From NCBI GenBank assembly GCA_900446925.1, contig UAVY01000011.1:1-64000 (forward strand): DNA of 64,000 nucleotides, given 5' to 3'. Positions 61,211 through 64,000 of this stretch are shown in pieces. The notes under the pieces were generated by a model. It searched no databases, was not told the DNA's origin, and was given only the letters and a program-made list of their open reading frames with translations. This DNA is from Citrobacter koseri (lineage in GTDB: Bacteria; Pseudomonadota; Gammaproteobacteria; Enterobacterales; Enterobacteriaceae). The translations under genes were made by a program, and so were the position numbers. Within the stretch, counting starts at the first letter, position 1; every line of letters begins with the position of its first letter.

Positions 61211-61711
61211 TTACTGGGAACGTGAGTTGCTACTACTCAATAACTTCAACGAGGAGCCGTTTTGCCATTGCGCCACATCGCGCAGTTGCTCCATTCGTTG
61301 TTGATGCTTCTCATTTAAAACCGCTTGCTGCTCCGGCGTTAACAGGCGATACATCTGGTTGCGAACCCTGGCCATTTCGACCTGACGGGCAACCTGTTCT
61401 TGCGCCATTTTTTCTGCCTGAGCGCGCACAGCGTTTTCATCAAATTTTTCTGCGATGACAAGGCGATGCATTGTCTCCATTTCGCTAACATTAACAGGAG
61501 GCTGTTCGTGTCTTGCCTGCTGCATCAGATCTCGCATCTGTTGACGCTGATGTTCGGTTAAACTTATGCCGTCGAACATATGGCTCTGCGTACTGCGCTG
61601 CGTAAGTCCTTCACCTTGATGCCAGTTATCGCCTGTAACGACTTCAGCAGCGTGGCTTAAAGGACTGAGTGCCAGCGTTGAGGCCATGACGGCAGCGGTA
61701 ACTTTGCGCAT
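61211..61711 (-). CDS. cpxP: Periplasmic Cpx inhibitor CpxP
   Basis: Periplasmic chaperone-like repressor of CpxA, degraded with misfolded proteins. The 166-residue ORF is intact: a signal peptide ([22 protein letters not shown]) and the LTxxQ-type repeats [10 protein letters not shown] and [10 protein letters not shown]. The second of two adjacent Met codons is used as the start. Divergent from cpxRA, with a CpxR box between them. Confidence 0.95.
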   Translation of the reverse strand: MRKVTAAVMASTLALSPLSHAAEVVTGDNWHQGEGLTQRSTQSHMFDGISLTEHQRQQMRDLMQQARHEQPPVNVSEMETMHRLVIAEKFDENAVRAQAEKMAQEQVARQVEMARVRNQMYRLLTPEQQAVLNEKHQQRMEQLRDVAQWQNGSSLKLLSSSNSRSQ

Positions 61712-61791
61712 CACTTGCTCCCAAAATCTTTTCTGTCGCGATTCAACGAGAGACAGTTTACGATTCGGGCTGCAAACATGCGTCAGGGGGT

Positions 61792-61806
61792 GTAAAACAA
61801 CGTAAA
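61792..61806. promoter_or_regulatory. CpxR box between cpxP and cpxRA
   Basis: gtaaaacaacgtaaa is a perfect GTAAA-N5-GTAAA direct repeat, the CpxR-P consensus, in the divergent cpxP/cpxR interval. Confidence 0.92.
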
Positions 61807-61861
61807 GTCATGGATTAGCGACGCCTGATGACGTAATTTCTGCCTCGGAGGTACTTAAACA

Positions 61862-62560
61862 ATGAATAAAATCCTGTTAGTTGATGATGACCGAGAGCTA
61901 ACTTCCCTGTTAAAGGAGCTGCTCGAAATGGAAGGCTTCAATGTGCTGGTTGCCCATGACGGGGAGCAGGCGCTTGAGCTTCTGGACGACAGCATTGATT
62001 TACTTTTGCTCGATGTCATGATGCCGAAGAAAAACGGTATTGATACGTTGAAAGCGCTTCGCCAGACACACCAGACCCCTGTCATTATGCTGACCGCGCG
62101 CGGCAGCGAACTGGATCGCGTACTCGGCCTTGAGCTGGGCGCGGATGATTATTTACCTAAACCGTTTAACGACCGCGAACTGGTCGCGCGTATCCGTGCG
62201 ATTCTGCGCCGCTCGCACTGGAGCGAACAGCAGCAGAATAACGACAACGGCTCGCCGACGCTGGAAGTGGATGCGTTAAGCCTCAATCCGGGTCGCCAGG
62301 AGGCCAGCTTCGATGGTCAAACCCTGGAGTTAACCGGCACCGAATTTACCCTGCTCTATTTGCTGGCGCAGCATCTCGGCCAGGTGGTTTCGCGTGAACA
62401 TTTGAGCCAGGAAGTGCTGGGTAAACGCCTGACGCCGTTCGACCGCGCAATCGACATGCATATCTCCAACCTGCGTCGTAAGCTGCCGGAGCGTAAAGAC
62501 GGGCACCCGTGGTTTAAAACCCTGCGTGGTCGCGGTTATTTGATGGTTTCCGCTTCATGA
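61862..62560 (+). CDS. cpxR: Envelope-stress response regulator CpxR
   Basis: OmpR-family regulator. The intact 232-residue protein has the acidic pair VDDDRE, the phosphorylated aspartate in LLLLDVMMPKKNG (near residue 51), the Thr/Lys switch residues, and a C-terminal winged helix (AIDMHISNLRRKL). Its stop overlaps the cpxA start by 4 bp (ATGA). Confidence 0.98.
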   Translation: MNKILLVDDDRELTSLLKELLEMEGFNVLVAHDGEQALELLDDSIDLLLLDVMMPKKNGIDTLKALRQTHQTPVIMLTARGSELDRVLGLELGADDYLPKPFNDRELVARIRAILRRSHWSEQQQNNDNGSPTLEVDALSLNPGRQEASFDGQTLELTGTEFTLLYLLAQHLGQVVSREHLSQEVLGKRLTPFDRAIDMHISNLRRKLPERKDGHPWFKTLRGRGYLMVSAS

Positions 62561-63930
62561 TAGGCAGTTTAACCGCGCGCATCTTTGCCATCTTCTGGTT
62601 GACGCTGGCGCTGGTGCTGATGTTGGTATTGATGTTACCCAAGCTCGACTCACGCCAGATGACCGAGCTACTGGACAGCGAACAGCGCCAGGGGTTGATG
62701 ATTGAGCAACATGTAGAAGCTGAACTCGCGAACGATCCACCCAACGATTTAATGTGGTGGCGTCGCCTGTTCCGTGCGATCGACAAGTGGGCGCCGCCAG
62801 GACAGCGGTTATTGCTTGTGACCACTGAAGGACGCGTGATCGGCGCAGAACGCAGCGAAATGCAGATCATTCGTAACTTTATTGGTCAGGCGGATAACGC
62901 CGATCATCCGCAGAAGAAGAAATATGGCCGCGTTGAGATGGTAGGCCCGTTCTCTGTCAGAGACGGGGAAGATAACTACCAGCTTTATCTGATTCGACCG
63001 GCCAGCAGTTCCCAATCCGATTTTATTAATCTGCTGTTTGACCGCCCGCTCTTGTTGCTGATCGTCACCATGCTGGTCAGTTCGCCTCTGTTGCTTTGGC
63101 TGGCCTGGAGCCTGGCGAAACCAGCGCGTAAGTTGAAAAACGCGGCGGACGAAGTGGCTCAGGGTAATCTGCGACAACATCCAGAACTGGAAGCAGGCCC
63201 GCAGGAATTTCTTGCGGCTGGCGCCAGCTTTAACCAGATGGTGACCGCGCTGGAACGTATGATGACCACGCAGCAGCGTCTGCTGTCGGATATCTCGCAC
63301 GAGCTACGCACTCCGCTTACGCGCCTGCAACTGGGTACCGCGCTGCTGCGTCGCCGTAGCGGCGAGAGTAAAGAGCTGGAGCGCATCGAGACCGAAGCGC
63401 AGCGGCTGGACAGCATGATCAACGACCTGCTGGTGATGTCGCGTAATCAACAGAAAAACGCGCTGGTCAGCGAAACGATGAAAGCCAATCATCTGTGGGG
63501 AGACGTGCTGGATAACGCCGCCTTCGAAGCCGAGCAGATGGGCAAATCGTTAACGGTGAACTTCCCGCCGGGGCCGTGGCCGTTATACGGCAACCCTAGC
63601 ACCCTGGAAAGCGCGCTGGAGAACATTGTCCGTAACGCCCTGCGCTATTCACACACGAAGATTGAAGTCGGCTTCGCGGTGGATAAAGACGGCATTACGA
63701 TAACGGTTGATGACGATGGCCCGGGCGTTAGCCCTGAAGACCGCGAACAGATCTTCCGCCCGTTTTATCGTACCGATGAAGCGCGCGATCGGGAGTCCGG
63801 TGGAACAGGGTTGGGGCTGGCCATCGTTGAGACCGCGATCCAGCAGCATCGCGGTTGGGTGAAAGCCGAAGACAGCCCGCTGGGCGGCTTACGGCTGGTG
63901 ATCTGGCTGCCGTTGTATAAGCGTTCTTAA
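62557..63930 (+). CDS. cpxA: Envelope-stress sensor kinase CpxA
   Basis: Inner-membrane histidine kinase and phosphatase for CpxR. The intact 457-residue protein has a first helix (IFAIFWLTLALVLMLVLML), a periplasmic sensor, a second helix (LLLLIVTMLVSSPLLLWLAW), HAMP, the phospho-histidine in LSDISHELRTPLTR (near residue 248) and the ATPase N and G boxes (VRNALRYS, GTGLGLAIV). Confidence 0.98.
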   Translation: MIGSLTARIFAIFWLTLALVLMLVLMLPKLDSRQMTELLDSEQRQGLMIEQHVEAELANDPPNDLMWWRRLFRAIDKWAPPGQRLLLVTTEGRVIGAERSEMQIIRNFIGQADNADHPQKKKYGRVEMVGPFSVRDGEDNYQLYLIRPASSSQSDFINLLFDRPLLLLIVTMLVSSPLLLWLAWSLAKPARKLKNAADEVAQGNLRQHPELEAGPQEFLAAGASFNQMVTALERMMTTQQRLLSDISHELRTPLTRLQLGTALLRRRSGESKELERIETEAQRLDSMINDLLVMSRNQQKNALVSETMKANHLWGDVLDNAAFEAEQMGKSLTVNFPPGPWPLYGNPSTLESALENIVRNALRYSHTKIEVGFAVDKDGITITVDDDGPGVSPEDREQIFRPFYRTDEARDRESGGTGLGLAIVETAIQQHRGWVKAEDSPLGGLRLVIWLPLYKRS

Positions 63931-63941
63931 GTCTCGCTGTG

Positions 63942-64000
63942 GTGCCGGATGGCGGCGTGAACGCCTTATCCGGCCTACAGAAACCGCACGCTGTAGGCCC
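63942..64000. repeat. BIME downstream of cpxA (cut by window end)
   Basis: REP unit gtgccggatggcggcgtgaacgccttatccggcctaca, then the start of a second one (tgtaggccc) running off the window. Confidence 0.8.

Overview
This window is a contiguous stretch of enterobacterial core chromosome from a Salmonella-like organism. It runs from an rRNA operon (spacer tRNAs plus 16S, minus strand) to cpxA. The gene order is the classic one: rrn, murI, btuB, trmA, yijD, fabR, sthA, oxyR, argHBC/argE, ppc, cptA, yijO, the frw/pfl cluster, gldA, katG, metF, metL, metB, metJ, rpmE, priA, cytR, ftsN, hslVU, menA, rraA, zapB, glpFKX, fpr, yiiR, yiiQ, tpiA, cdh, sbp, pfkA, fieF, cpxP and cpxRA. The proteins are close to E. 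coli and Salmonella homologues along their whole length. The genus call rests on recalled gene order and protein lengths (gldA next to katG; a LysR/CMD pair between metF and metL; a DASS-type permease beside tpiA). A close relative such as Citrobacter is not excluded.

Layout. 0-2.4 kb: rRNA operon with tRNA-Ala and tRNA-Ile, leader, P1/P2 promoters and a five-copy octamer repeat between the promoters. 2.4-5.4 kb: murI and btuB with a cobalamin riboswitch. 5.4-10.3 kb: trmA, yijD-fabR, sthA, oxyR and the OxyS RNA. 10.4-18 kb: divergent arginine genes with ARG boxes, then ppc. 18-20.9 kb: cptA and yijO. 20.9-30.5 kb: a fructose-like PTS (frwB, frwC, frwD, ptsA), a glycyl-radical enzyme and its activase (pflD, pflC), a fructose-6-phosphate aldolase (fsaB) and glycerol dehydrogenase (gldA), which together look like one catabolic module. 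30.6-39.6 kb: katG, metF, LysR/CMD, and metL-metB diverging from metJ across Met boxes. 39.7-48.6 kb: rpmE, priA, cytR, ftsN, hslVU, menA, rraA, zapB. 48.6-55.5 kb: glpFKX, fpr, yiiR, yiiQ, tpiA. 55.6-64 kb: permease, cdh, sbp, pfkA, fieF, cpxP and cpxRA. REP/BIME palindromes lie at most operon ends.

The dominant oddity is sequence quality. By manual reading, 28 of 53 protein genes carry single-base indels, more than 80 in all and mostly insertions that lengthen a short homopolymer. Many are in genes expected to be needed for growth. Removing them restores full-length, highly conserved proteins whose lengths match the families exactly. Indels also hit tRNA-Ala, 16S rRNA and the riboswitch. 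The simplest reading is uncorrected sequencing or assembly error, not gene decay. Frameshifted genes are therefore listed as CDS over their reconstructed extents, with each break located. I did not find a convincing new defence or mobile system here. The best biological leads are the frw/pfl/fsaB/gldA module, whose glycyl-radical enzyme has a dehydratase-type active site, the octamer expansion in the rrn promoter region, and the LysR/carboxymuconolactone-decarboxylase-like pair.
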